Assembly: GCA_002423615.1 (NCBI GenBank)
Contig: DIKO01000058.1
Coordinates: 519-28,645 of the forward strand
DNA length: 28,127 bases
Origin: Desulfobacteraceae bacterium UBA5616
GTDB lineage: Bacteria; Desulfobacterota; Desulfobacteria; Desulfobacterales; UBA5616
Direction: 5' to 3'
The notes beneath the pieces were generated by a model. That model worked only from the letters and a program-made list of their open reading frames with translations, was not told the origin of the DNA and did no database searches. Made by a program: the position numbers and the translations under genes. This document shows positions 8,699-17,277 of the stretch, piece by piece (positions within the stretch are counted from its first letter, which is position 1; every line of letters begins with the position of its first letter).

Positions 8699-8977
8699 AT
8701 GTTTTGTCTGGTCTGCTTCGACATCGTAGACGATCGTATCCGGTACCGGGCGGTCAAGATCTTGAAGTCTTTCGGCGTGAGGGTCCAGAAATCCGTTTTT
8801 GAATGCGATTCCATAACCGAGGAGCAGTTTATAAAACTGCAGCGGCGCATGGAGGAATGCATCGACTGTTCCGAGGACTCGGTGCGATATTACATTCTCT
8901 GCCGGAACTGTATCTCACGGGTGGAGTATTCGGGGATAGGCGAACGGCCCGGGAATGCCTCATACAAGGTATGTTAA
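8699..8977 (+). CDS. cas2: CRISPR-associated protein Cas2
   Basis: Cas2 is 92 residues, normal length. It opens with the ferredoxin-like strand MFCLVCFDIVDD containing the conserved Asp8, followed by RYRAVKILKSFGVRVQKSVFEC, the classic Cas2 signature. It forms the central dimer of the Cas1-Cas2 integrase and is structural for spacer acquisition. The ATG follows the cas1 TAA with no gap, and the ribosome site lies inside the end of cas1. It is the last intact gene of the adaptation cassette; no cas3, cas10 or other effector gene follows. Confidence 0.96.
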   Translation: MFCLVCFDIVDDRIRYRAVKILKSFGVRVQKSVFECDSITEEQFIKLQRRMEECIDCSEDSVRYYILCRNCISRVEYSGIGERPGNASYKVC

Positions 8978-9041
8978 TCGAAGCTTGTCAAAAGGAGTTC
9001 GCCATTATAAAATCATCCACGGCTGAAAGGAAAATCATTTT

Positions 9042-10036
9042 ATGTATATAGCAGACAGAACAAACCCATCCGTCCCCTTCCCACGGTCCTACTGGGTCCT
9101 TCCCGGCCGACTGCCGGCAGGAGAATACCCGGGGTCCAAAGATCCCGATGAAGCAACCCGGAAGATCAAGAATCTTTTTGAAAGCGGAATCCGTCGTGTG
9201 ATAAATCTCATGGAACCGGATGAAACCGATATTGCAGGTGCTCCGTTCAGGCCCTATGAAAATATCCTTTCCGACTCTGCCGGGGAAAAAGATGCCGCAT
9301 TTTCATGTTTAAGGTTTCCGATCCGGGATGTGAGCATTCCATCACCGGATACGATGGCCAAAATACTGGATTCCATAGATGAGGGGATTGAAGCCGGGAA
9401 TACCGTATATGTCCACTGCCTGGGCGGCATAGGCCGCACCGGTGGAATTTATGCGGCTTTCTGAAATTCGCAGAGCGTATGGAGGATCCGGCATCACGGA
9501 TTATGATCAGGCTTATGGACGAACCGGACACCCAGATGGCCCTGTTTACGGCTGAAGGCCTTCTAAGAGCCTGGACACGGGGCAATTCAAAAGGTGTCTG
9601 CGACACTCCTTTCGTGGTTCACCAGGCCTATAAACGGTGGCTTCATACCCAGGACCTACCCTTTAAAGGTCCTGCCGGTGCTGAAACTGAAGGGTTCCTC
9701 CAATATGTTCCGGAATTGTACAGCCGAAGAGCCCCGGGCAACAGCTGTCTTTCGGCATTGCGAAAAGATAAAATAGGGACCATGGATGATCCGATCAACG
9801 ACAACAAGGGCTGTGGCGGCGTGATGCGGGTGGCGCCGGCGGGACTGATGGTGGATGATGCGATTCATGCGTCCATAACCATCCTGAAAAAATATCCTCA
9901 TCACGGGGAGTGTCTTGACGCAATTAATCACGCAACAGCCCTTTCCAAGAACTCCGGACCGGTTCCGGAAACCATCGAAAAACTGGGGGGAGGCTGGATT
10001 GCCGAAGAGGCATTGGCGGAAGCGATATCCGGGGTA
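9042..10036 (+). pseudogene. Broken phosphatase / ADP-ribosylglycohydrolase locus
   Basis: The 5' part (9042-9464) encodes a cysteine phosphatase of the tyrosine/dual-specificity type: LPGRLPAGEYPG, a later RFPIRDVSIPSP, and the P-loop HCLGGIGRTG, after which it stops about 25-30 residues short. From about 9485 another frame encodes an ADP-ribosylglycohydrolase: DTQMALFTAEGLLRAW, VVHQAYKRWLHTQ, NDNKGCGGVMRVAPAGL and EKLGGGWIAEEAL. Its N-terminus is gone, and ATCACGGAT (ITD) is split from GACACC (DTQ) by about 25 extra bases that shift the frame. The stretch between APAGL and the KKYPHH region lacks roughly 50 residues. The C-terminal metal-binding part is lost where the frame runs into the antisense of cobT. 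Whether this was one fusion gene or two adjacent genes cannot be told. An active product is very unlikely. Confidence 0.75.
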
Positions 10037-11125
10037 TTAACAGGACCCCTTGCCGGAAACTCCGGCCTGGTCAAAGGTCAGCACTTCGCGGAACACCTTG
10101 GCCGCAGCATCTATGATACTCATGGCCAGCGCTCCGCCCGTGCCTTCTCCCAATCTGAGTCCCAAATTCAGGATGGGGTCCAGGTTCAGGTGCCTGAGCA
10201 TGATTTTATGCCCCGGTTCTTCCGAGCAATGGCCCGCAAACAAATACTGGCCGGCCGCAGGGCATAAGGCATGAGCGATGAGCGCTCCTGCCGTGGAAAT
10301 AAACCCGTCGATGACCACCGGCCTGTGGTGGAAGGCCCCCGCCAGGATGCAACCGGCAATGCCCCCGATTTCAAACCCGCCCACCTTGGCGAGCACATCC
10401 AGTCCGTCCCCGGGATCAGGCCGGTTGACATCGATCCCTTTTTGGATGGCTGTTTTTTTACGGTGCAGGCCTGCGAGATCCACTCCGGTACCCCGTCCTG
10501 TCATTTCATCCACGCCGGCATGGGTTATGACCGCACCAATGGCAGCGGACGGTGTGGTGTTCCCAATGCCCATGTCACCGGTGCCCAGCAGGCAAACGCC
10601 CTCCTGAAAAAGAGCGGAAGCTCTCTTAAACCCGTAAAGAACTGCATTTTTGGCCTGTTCCCTGGACATGGCAGGGCCTTTGGAGAAGTTTGCCGTGCCC
10701 GGTGCGATCTTATGGGCATAAAAAGCGCCGTTGGTCAAAGGACCCAGGGATCGAGGGTCTACCTTCATGCCCATATCCACCACAATCACCCGGGCACCCA
10801 CGTGGCGGCACAGGCAGTTGATGCCGGCGCCTCCGGCAAGAAAATTCTTGACCATCTCCCCGGTGACTTCCTGTGGAAATGCGCTCACTCCCTCTTCCAC
10901 AATGCCATGGTCCCCGGCCATGACGACGACGGCCTTGGCGTCCATGACCGGGTTAAGGGTGCGGGTGATTCCACACAGACGTTCTCCCATCTCGTGAAGC
11001 CGCCCCAATGCCCGGGGAGGAACGGCCAGTCCGGCGGTGTGCTCACGCGCCCGTTCAATGATTTTTTGATCCGGGGGCTGGATTTTTTCCAGTATTTCTT
11101 TCAAACTCGGTGCAGGGGTGTTCAT
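10037..11125 (-). CDS. cobT: Nicotinate-nucleotide-dimethylbenzimidazole phosphoribosyltransferase CobT
   Basis: CobT (362 residues) transfers phosphoribose from nicotinate mononucleotide to the lower-ligand base, giving the alpha-ribazole phosphate used to finish cobalamin. It carries the family landmarks MAGDHGIVEEGVSAFPQEVT, GTGDMGIGNTTPSAA, the GTGVD loop and the C-terminal GLRLGEGTGGALAM with the catalytic-position Glu327. The ATG follows AAGGAAG by six bases. It is the last gene of the cobalamin operon, 15 bases after cbiB, and converges on the pseudogene from the cas side. I see no clear terminator after it. Its partners CobU and CobS are not in the window. Confidence 0.97.
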   Translation of the reverse strand: MNTPAPSLKEILEKIQPPDQKIIERAREHTAGLAVPPRALGRLHEMGERLCGITRTLNPVMDAKAVVVMAGDHGIVEEGVSAFPQEVTGEMVKNFLAGGAGINCLCRHVGARVIVVDMGMKVDPRSLGPLTNGAFYAHKIAPGTANFSKGPAMSREQAKNAVLYGFKRASALFQEGVCLLGTGDMGIGNTTPSAAIGAVITHAGVDEMTGRGTGVDLAGLHRKKTAIQKGIDVNRPDPGDGLDVLAKVGGFEIGGIAGCILAGAFHHRPVVIDGFISTAGALIAHALCPAAGQYLFAGHCSEEPGHKIMLRHLNLDPILNLGLRLGEGTGGALAMSIIDAAAKVFREVLTFDQAGVSGKGSC

Positions 11126-11140
11126 GATTCACTTCCTTTT

Positions 11141-12106
11141 TTAATAGGCTGAAAACAGATATAATATAGCCATGATCCCGGCCGCGCCCAGCAGGGAGGA
11201 CACCAGCAAGAGGCATCGGGCTTTTTGTATGTGGATTACGGTTGGATCACCAAACCGTCTCCCGATAAAGGGTTTATCATGCAATACCCCGTCATAGACC
11301 GCCGGGCCGTTCAGCCTGACTTCCAGGGCTCCGGCAAAAGCCGCTTCGGGATAACCGGCATTGGGGCTTTGATGGCGGCTGCCTTCCCGCAGGGCGGTTC
11401 TGATCGCATTTTCAGGGGGAAGTCCCAATATCCAGGCGGCCAGGGCAACGACAGGAATGGACAGTCTGGCCGGAATAAAATTCGCCGCGTCATCCAGCCG
11501 GGCGGAAGCCGTTCCGAACAGATGGTAGCGTTCATTTTTGTAGCCCACCATGGAATCCAGAGTGCTGATCATCTTAAAAGCCATGGCGGCAGGGGCTCCG
11601 CCTGCAACCATCCAAAAAAGAGGCGACAATACACCATCCACGAAATTTTCGGCCACTGTTTCGATAACGGCGCGGCATACCTGCATGGGACTCAGATCCG
11701 CGGTTTCCCTTCCCACAATCATGGACAGTTTGCACCGGGCATTTTCCAGATCCCCAAGGAGAAGGGGCTTTTCCACCACCAGGGCCGCATCGTTCAGGCA
11801 CCTGGGGGCGATGCAGTAATAGAGAAAAAGTACTTCCAGGGCGCTTCCGAGCCAGGGATGAACGCCATGCGCCAAGGCCAGAACACCCCGGGTAAGCGCA
11901 AAAGACAGAAATACCAGCAACAGGGCGAAAAACCCGCCGGCCGCCACAGTGGATACAGGCAGGCTGCGAAATGGCTTTTCCAGTCTTTGGATCAGACAGC
12001 CCATCAACCGCACCGGATGGGGCATCCTTTCGGGATCTCCCAGGAGCATATCCAGCAAAAAAGCGAGTCCAAAGGACTGCCACGGCGCAAGGGGTACGGC
12101 CGTCAT
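11141..12106 (-). CDS. cbiB: Adenosylcobinamide-phosphate synthase CbiB
   Basis: CbiB (321 residues) is an inner-membrane enzyme that couples aminopropanol phosphate to adenosylcobyric acid. The N-terminus LAFLLDMLLGDPERMPHPVRLMG is diagnostic, followed by ETVAENFVDGVLSPLFW and YKNERYHLFGTASARLDDAANFIPARL. Several hydrophobic segments are spread over the protein, and REGSRHQSPNAGYPEAAFAGAL is also conserved. The ATG at 12106 overlaps the stop codon of cobD by one base (TGATG), with AAGGA nine bases upstream. A longer reading frame upstream is only antisense-like extension inside cobD. It uses the product of the neighbouring threonine-phosphate decarboxylase. Confidence 0.96.
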   Translation of the reverse strand: MTAVPLAPWQSFGLAFLLDMLLGDPERMPHPVRLMGCLIQRLEKPFRSLPVSTVAAGGFFALLLVFLSFALTRGVLALAHGVHPWLGSALEVLFLYYCIAPRCLNDAALVVEKPLLLGDLENARCKLSMIVGRETADLSPMQVCRAVIETVAENFVDGVLSPLFWMVAGGAPAAMAFKMISTLDSMVGYKNERYHLFGTASARLDDAANFIPARLSIPVVALAAWILGLPPENAIRTALREGSRHQSPNAGYPEAAFAGALEVRLNGPAVYDGVLHDKPFIGRRFGDPTVIHIQKARCLLLVSSLLGAAGIMAILYLFSAY

Positions 12107-13206
12107 CAGAAATTTTCCTTCAGGGCAGTGTTCCGGGAAAGGGAAATCAATAGCTCGGCGGCGCTTGTATTGGTTTTTCTGTCCCTGAGGGACACGCGCA
12201 CAAACCGGGGGCCAAGGCCGTGAAAATTGCCGCAATCCCGCACCAGGAGGCCGTTCCCCAGCATGCCTTCCCAAACCCTGTCCGACCTGCATCCCGGGGG
12301 CAACCGGAACAGCACAAAGGGCGTAACTCCCGGATAAATCGTGATGCCGGCCGCTCCCTTTATTTTTTCTTCCATGGATTTTCTTTCACAGGCCACATAA
12401 TCGGCGGTTTTTTCAATATACCCAAGGGCCGCATCTTTATTGCCCGCCGCAAACAGAACCGCCTCCTGGGCAAGACTTCCAACGCTCCAGGGCATTTGGA
12501 AAATCTCCATCCTTTCCTTCAATCCTTTCGGGGCAATGGCAAAGCCGATGCGCAGGCCCGGCACCTTGTAAATTTTGGAAAAGGAACTCAGCACCAATAC
12601 ATTGGGCAGGCGGGTCCCGGCCATGGTCAGGGATGCGGATTCCGGCGCAAAGGGCATATAGGATTCATCGAGTACAAAAACCGTGGCCGGACATTTTCGG
12701 ACAAGCCATTGGAGCGTATCGGGAGCGTATGCATCACCGGTCGGGTTGTTGGGGTTGCACAGGAAAACCAGATCGTAATCCGCCGCAATCCCGGCAATCC
12801 GGTTCAGGTCGTGGGCAAAATTCCGGCCCGAATCCGGGAAAGCGAAAGTAAAATTCACGCCGTTCATGGCGCAGGCATCGGCGTAATCCGCGTATGTGGG
12901 GCCAAGGATGAGCGCCCGACCCTGGGGAAAAAGCCGTGGAATTGAATAGATCAACTGCGTGGTGCCGCCGGCGGCGAGAATTTTGGAGGGGTCTAAACCG
13001 GTCAACCCGGCAAATGCCTGCACCACGGCATGGGCGTCGGCCTCGGGAAGTCCGGTGACGACGTCCATGGCATTTTTTAAATGCGCCACCATGCCGGGCA
13101 TGGGCCCCAGCGGGTTGGTGTTGGAGCTCATATCCGTAATCTGCTCCACGTTTAGCCCGGATTTGGCAGCGGCCTCGGGAATATTGCCTCCGTGTCCGAT
13201 AATCAT
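12106..13206 (-). CDS. cobD: L-threonine-O-3-phosphate decarboxylase CobD (PLP enzyme)
   Basis: A 366-residue PLP-dependent enzyme of aminotransferase fold that makes (R)-1-amino-2-propanol phosphate, the linker between corrin ring and nucleotide loop. It opens with HGGNIPEAA and SSNTNPLGP, typical of CobD. PLP-site residues include Asn151 of NPNNPTG, Asp180 of VLDESYMPF and the Schiff-base lysine K211 in SSFSKIYKVPGLRIGF. The start codon overlaps the cobQ stop by four bases (ATGA). It sits beside cbiB, which consumes its product. Confusion with histidinol-phosphate aminotransferase is possible by fold alone, but the N-terminus and context support CobD. Confidence 0.95.
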   Translation of the reverse strand: MIIGHGGNIPEAAAKSGLNVEQITDMSSNTNPLGPMPGMVAHLKNAMDVVTGLPEADAHAVVQAFAGLTGLDPSKILAAGGTTQLIYSIPRLFPQGRALILGPTYADYADACAMNGVNFTFAFPDSGRNFAHDLNRIAGIAADYDLVFLCNPNNPTGDAYAPDTLQWLVRKCPATVFVLDESYMPFAPESASLTMAGTRLPNVLVLSSFSKIYKVPGLRIGFAIAPKGLKERMEIFQMPWSVGSLAQEAVLFAAGNKDAALGYIEKTADYVACERKSMEEKIKGAAGITIYPGVTPFVLFRLPPGCRSDRVWEGMLGNGLLVRDCGNFHGLGPRFVRVSLRDRKTNTSAAELLISLSRNTALKENF

Positions 13207-14726
13207 GCACGGACTCCTGAGATGATGGCGTCCACATCCACATGGTTTTCAAAATGCCCGGCCAGAAGATCATACTGCCGGTCCCTTTCCTCCATGGCCG
13301 ATTCCTTCGGTGTTTGCAATCCATCCAGGCCCAGGCATGTAAACCATTTTTTCAATATGGCGGGGGTATCAAAAAATCCATGTATGTAGGTTCCCATGAC
13401 CCGGCCGTTTTCGGAGAAAGCGCCGTCATGGTCCTGACAGAATTGCCGGTTGCGTTCCATCACCGTGAGCCAGCCGGGCAAGTCGGATTTTTCCGCGCCG
13501 ATATCCCCCGGCAAGGCGGTCCGGCCCATGTGGATTTCATATCCGCAACCCGTGACGCCGTCCCAGGCGAACCGGGTGAGCGTAGTGGTTTTGGGGGCTT
13601 TCAGCACCGTCACATGGGGCAGCAGATTCAGCCCACGGCTGGTCCCGGGCTTTCCTTCCATCCCTTCGGGGTCCTGAACTTCCCTGCCGAGCATCTGAAA
13701 GCCGCCGCAAATGCCCAGCACACAGCCTCCGTTTTCTGCATATTCTTTTATTCCGGCGCTCCAGCCGGTTTTTTCCAACCAGTTAAGATCGTTCCGGGTG
13801 CTTTTGGATCCGGGAAGGATAACAGCCTTGAAGGAAGAAATATCCCGGACCCTTTCCACAAAATCCACTCCAAGGCCTGGCGTGCGGAGCAAAGGATCAA
13901 AATCCGTAAAATTCGAAATATGGGGAAGCCGCACCACGGCCACGCCGGGCCCTTTGCCGGGTTCATGGCGGGTTTCCGGGTGTTCGATCATAACCGAGTC
14001 TTCCGACTGAATATGGAAATGGTCAAACCATGGCAGTACCCCGAAAACCTTTTTGCCGGTTTTCTGCTCGATCCATGAAACTCCGTCCTTAAACAGGGAA
14101 ATATCGCCCCGAAACCGGTTGATGATAAATCCGACGATCCGGTCCTGCTGCTCCTTTTCCAGGCAGGCCAGGGTCCCCACAATCTGGGCGAAGACGCCCC
14201 CCCGGTCGATGTCCGCCACCAGTAAGACAGGTGCCCGGGCATAGGCGGCCATTCTCAGGTTGACGATATCCCGGGACATGAGGTTGACTTCGGCGCAGGA
14301 CCCGGCCCCTTCCAAGACCACCGCATCATAGGCGCCCCGCAGATGGTCCAGGGCCCGGCAGGCGGTTTCGAACAGTCGGGTTTTTTCCATGTGATATCGG
14401 GAAGCTGAAAAATCCTGAAGCATCCTGCCCAGAAGCACCACCTGAGCTCCCACCTGGCTTACCGGTTTTAATAGCACGGGGTTCATGTCCACATGGGGTG
14501 CCAGCCGCGCGGCTTCGGCCTGGACAATCTGGGCACGGCCCATTTCCAGGCCTTCGGGCGTGACCCCGGAATTGTTGGACATGTTCTGGGCCTTGAACGG
14601 ACAAACCCGGATGCCCCGATTGGAAAATATGCGGCATAAGGCGGTGGTGACCACACTCTTGCCGACGTCTGAACCCGTGCCGAACACAGCCAGGCATTTC
14701 GCCATTTTTGGATTGTCAGGTTTCAT
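13203..14726 (-). CDS. cobQ: Cobyric acid synthase (CobQ/CbiP)
   Basis: A 507-residue glutamine amidotransferase that amidates four side chains of adenosylcobyrinic acid a,c-diamide. The N-terminal dethiobiotin-synthase-like domain has the P-loop GTGSDVGKS (16-24), FKAQNMSNNS (44-53), VLEGAGSCAEVNLM and DIDRGGVFAQ. The C-terminal class I glutaminase domain has ILPGSKSTRNDL (303-314), the nucleophile C340 in GICGGFQMLG, and H449 in GTYIHGFFD. The length is normal for the family. It overlaps cbiH upstream and cobD downstream by four bases each; GGAAG lies eight bases before the ATG. Confidence 0.98.
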   Translation of the reverse strand: MKPDNPKMAKCLAVFGTGSDVGKSVVTTALCRIFSNRGIRVCPFKAQNMSNNSGVTPEGLEMGRAQIVQAEAARLAPHVDMNPVLLKPVSQVGAQVVLLGRMLQDFSASRYHMEKTRLFETACRALDHLRGAYDAVVLEGAGSCAEVNLMSRDIVNLRMAAYARAPVLLVADIDRGGVFAQIVGTLACLEKEQQDRIVGFIINRFRGDISLFKDGVSWIEQKTGKKVFGVLPWFDHFHIQSEDSVMIEHPETRHEPGKGPGVAVVRLPHISNFTDFDPLLRTPGLGVDFVERVRDISSFKAVILPGSKSTRNDLNWLEKTGWSAGIKEYAENGGCVLGICGGFQMLGREVQDPEGMEGKPGTSRGLNLLPHVTVLKAPKTTTLTRFAWDGVTGCGYEIHMGRTALPGDIGAEKSDLPGWLTVMERNRQFCQDHDGAFSENGRVMGTYIHGFFDTPAILKKWFTCLGLDGLQTPKESAMEERDRQYDLLAGHFENHVDVDAIISGVRA

Positions 14727-15577
14727 AATGTATACTTCCTGCTGTATCCCCGGGGGGTGATCATGAGATTTCCGTAACGGAAGGTAGATGAATTGCCTAC
14801 AAACACAATGCTTTGCATATCCACTTCCGCCAGATGCAAATTCGTGAGGGAGCAGAGCCGGATCCGCTGGTTTTCCCGCATGGCCCCTGTCGCGATACCC
14901 ACAGGCGTTGTTCCGGGTCTGTGCCGCAGGATGATCTCCCCGGCTTTTTCCAATTGCCGGTCCCGTTTTTTGCTTTTGGGATTGTGTAGGACGATGATAA
15001 AATCCGCCAGGGCGGCCGCATCAATGCGTTTTTCGATCAGGTCCCAGGGCGTGAGCAGATCGCTTAAACTGATGGCGGCAAAATCATGGGTCAGGGGAGC
15101 CCCAAGCAGTGCCGCTCCGGCGCACAAAGCGGGAATTCCGGGTACCACTTCAACCTTCAGGCTGTTCTCCGCGCCTGTGTTGCAGGCAATTCCCCGGGTA
15201 GCCAGGATTTCCAGCACAAGGCCGGCCATGGCGTAAACGCCCGGGTCCCCGCCGGAAACCAGCGCGCAGGACCGGCCTGTCAGGGCCGCCTCAATGGCCG
15301 CCTCCACCCGGTCCACTTCTCTGGTCATGCCCGTGGAATGGACCTTCTTGCCCCGGATGACCGGCTCAATGATTTCCAGGTAGGTTTGGTATCCCACCAC
15401 AACATCGACAAAACCAAGCACTTTCAAAGCCCTGCCGGACATATGAGCCTGGTCGCCCGGCCCTGTGCCCACGATGTAAAGGGCTTTACGGCTATGGCAA
15501 GGGTCGCTGTCCGGTTTGTCTGCTTGGGCACAATCAGATGATTTCGCCCCGTCGCCAGAATGGCTGCTGCTTCGCAT
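14723..15577 (-). CDS. cbiH: Cobalt-precorrin-3B C17-methyltransferase CbiH
   Basis: CbiH methylates C17 of the cobalt-corrinoid and drives ring contraction. SAM-binding landmarks of the tetrapyrrole methylase family are YIVGTGPGDQAHMS (from 34) and VSGGDPGVYAMAG (108-120), followed by VEVVPGIPALCAGAALLGAPLTHDFAAISLSDLLTPW, typical of CbiH/CobJ. The ATG at 15577 is the only plausible start: AGGAG stands ten bases upstream, and no other in-frame start precedes the first beta strand. The protein is then 284 residues with an extra ~30-residue polar N-terminus. It overlaps the end of cbiG by 154 bases in another frame. Confidence 0.93.
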   Translation of the reverse strand: MRSSSHSGDGAKSSDCAQADKPDSDPCHSRKALYIVGTGPGDQAHMSGRALKVLGFVDVVVGYQTYLEIIEPVIRGKKVHSTGMTREVDRVEAAIEAALTGRSCALVSGGDPGVYAMAGLVLEILATRGIACNTGAENSLKVEVVPGIPALCAGAALLGAPLTHDFAAISLSDLLTPWDLIEKRIDAAALADFIIVLHNPKSKKRDRQLEKAGEIILRHRPGTTPVGIATGAMRENQRIRLCSLTNLHLAEVDMQSIVFVGNSSTFRYGNLMITPRGYSRKYTL

Positions 15578-16515
15578 ACGCTTTTGACTCCTATATGCCT
15601 GCCCACCAGGAAAGAGGGATGCGGCACCGTCTTCACCCGGTTTAATTGATCGGTTGAATAAAAATGGATGGGCGCTCCCAGATCCGTTGCCAGTTGATTG
15701 AGCCCCGGCTCGTTTTTTTTGAGGTCTACGGAAACAATTCCGGCAAGGCTGTGGATGGAAAGCCGGTGCGCCTTGAATACGCCGCGTATAAAGGATTCCA
15801 GTTCCTCTTTTGGCACACCCCGCCGGCATCCCAGGCCGGCCACCAGGCATTTTGGCCGAAGAATCAGAACCTGCCCGGGCAAATCCCGGACTTCATAATC
15901 CACAAACAACCCGGACCGGGTGGAGGAAAACATGCCGGACTCCTCAATCAATTTCCCGGGGATATGGGATCGCACCAGGTTGTAGGGATCATGCAGGGGC
16001 AGTGCCCGGCCCTGGAGATAGGCCATGCTCAAATGCTTGACGGCATGGGTGTTTTCGATATAAAGCCCCAGGTCCCTGGCAATGATATCGATGCCGGGGG
16101 CCTCGTTCACATCCGTGGATGTGGTGATCACCGGCTGGGCGCCTAGTGCCGCGGCCAGTTCCCTGGCCAGTTCGTTGGCCCCCCCGATATGCCCGGAAAC
16201 CAGACTGATGACAAAACGTCCTGCCTCATCCCCGGCCACCACAGCCGGGTCCGTGGTTTTGTCCTTCAGAAGCGTTGCGATCAACCGGACCACAATGCCC
16301 GTGGCCATAATAAAATAATGCCCCTCATATCGGGAAAACATTATTTCCAGGCTTTGGGAAAAGGATGTGAATGTTTTAAATTCCGCTTCAACATCCAAGG
16401 CGGCGGAAAGAAACACATCGGCGTGGCCCCATTTTTCCTTTACTTGCAGGGCCAGTTCCGCGCCTTTTGGGGTGATGGCCCAGACAGCCAGTTTTTTGCC
16501 GGGCCATGCCATCAT
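15424..16515 (-). CDS. cbiG: Cobalt-precorrin-5A hydrolase CbiG
   Basis: CbiG (363 residues) opens the delta-lactone of cobalt-precorrin-5A and releases the two-carbon fragment as acetaldehyde in the anaerobic pathway. The N-terminal domain shows YFIMATGIVVRLIA (67-80) and VSGHIGGANELARELA (106-121). The C-terminal domain shows CLVAGLGCRRGVPKEELE (223-240) and a late CEAAAILATG. Family members usually end near the 'TLAIAVKP' stretch; here about 18 more residues follow, and this tail lies inside the start of cbiH. The start is one of two adjacent ATGs (16515 or 16512) overlapping the cbiF stop. Confidence 0.96.
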   Translation of the reverse strand: MMAWPGKKLAVWAITPKGAELALQVKEKWGHADVFLSAALDVEAEFKTFTSFSQSLEIMFSRYEGHYFIMATGIVVRLIATLLKDKTTDPAVVAGDEAGRFVISLVSGHIGGANELARELAAALGAQPVITTSTDVNEAPGIDIIARDLGLYIENTHAVKHLSMAYLQGRALPLHDPYNLVRSHIPGKLIEESGMFSSTRSGLFVDYEVRDLPGQVLILRPKCLVAGLGCRRGVPKEELESFIRGVFKAHRLSIHSLAGIVSVDLKKNEPGLNQLATDLGAPIHFYSTDQLNRVKTVPHPSFLVGRHIGVKSVCEAAAILATGRNHLIVPKQTNRTATLAIAVKPFTSWAQGRATRLICPAGL

Positions 16516-17276
16516 GATTTTTCTCGGTATCCGTGGGAGAATTGCTTGTGGTAAAGCAGGGACTGGGCATTGCCCGCCGCCTCCAGAAAAGGTCCTGTAA
16601 TAATCAAGGTATGGCGGTTGATGTTGTTTTCCGCCATGACGTTGACCAGCTTATCCACTGTTGTCCGGATGATCATCTGTTCCGGCTGGCTGACCCTGTA
16701 GGCAACAGCGCAGGGGGCTGAAGGTCCATAGGCTTTGCTCAATACTTCGGCGACTTCTTCCGCCATGCCGGAACTCAGATACATGACCATGGAGGCGTTG
16801 TGTCCGGCCAGGGAAAGAAGGGATTCCTTTTCCGGCACAGGGGTTCGGCCGGAAATACGGGTAAATATAAGGGTCTGGGAAATACCCGGCACCGTGTATT
16901 CGGCTTTCAGCGCAGCCGCGGCGGCAAAAGCAGCGGTCACCCCGGGGATGACCTTGCAGGGGATGCCAAGCCGGTCCAGCCGGTCCATTTGTTCCTTTAT
17001 CGCGCCATACAGTGAGGGGTCTCCGGTATGAAGCCGGACCACCCGCAGCCCCTGTTCCCAGGCCCGGGCCATTTTTCCCACCATTTGATCCAGGTGCAGG
17101 CCTGCGCTGCTTTCCATGGCCGCGTCGTTTTTCGTCCATGTCAGCACCGCCTCCGGCACCAAAGAGCCTGCATAAAGGATATACTCCGCCTGTTCCAAAG
17201 CCTTCATTCCCCTGACCGTGATGAGGTCGGGGGCTCCCGGACCTGCGCCTGCAAATATTACGGGATGCTTTTCCAA
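16512..17276 (-). CDS. cbiF: Cobalt-precorrin-4 C11-methyltransferase CbiF (CobM)
   Basis: A 254-residue SAM-dependent tetrapyrrole methylase that adds the C11 methyl group. It has FAGAGPGAPDLITVRG (8-23), LYAGSLVP (34-41), RLHTGDPSLYGAI (81-93) and VIPGVTAAFAAAAAL, all typical of CbiF/CobM. The start is TTG at 17276; AAAAGGA lies eight bases upstream and the codon follows the cbiET stop after a single base, so TTG is well supported. It overlaps cbiG at its 3' end. Confidence 0.96.
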   Translation of the reverse strand: MEKHPVIFAGAGPGAPDLITVRGMKALEQAEYILYAGSLVPEAVLTWTKNDAAMESSAGLHLDQMVGKMARAWEQGLRVVRLHTGDPSLYGAIKEQMDRLDRLGIPCKVIPGVTAAFAAAAALKAEYTVPGISQTLIFTRISGRTPVPEKESLLSLAGHNASMVMYLSSGMAEEVAEVLSKAYGPSAPCAVAYRVSQPEQMIIRTTVDKLVNVMAENNINRHTLIITGPFLEAAGNAQSLLYHKQFSHGYREKS

Positions 17277-17277
17277 T

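Noticed and set aside
9960..10036. Terminator between the converging pseudogene and cobT
   Set aside because: I looked for a hairpin with a T run on either strand and saw none convincing.
10271..11152. Long plus-strand frame opposite cobT (and similar frames opposite other cobalamin genes)
   Set aside because: Shadow frames of high-GC genes; the minus-strand products have full family motifs, the plus-strand ones have none.
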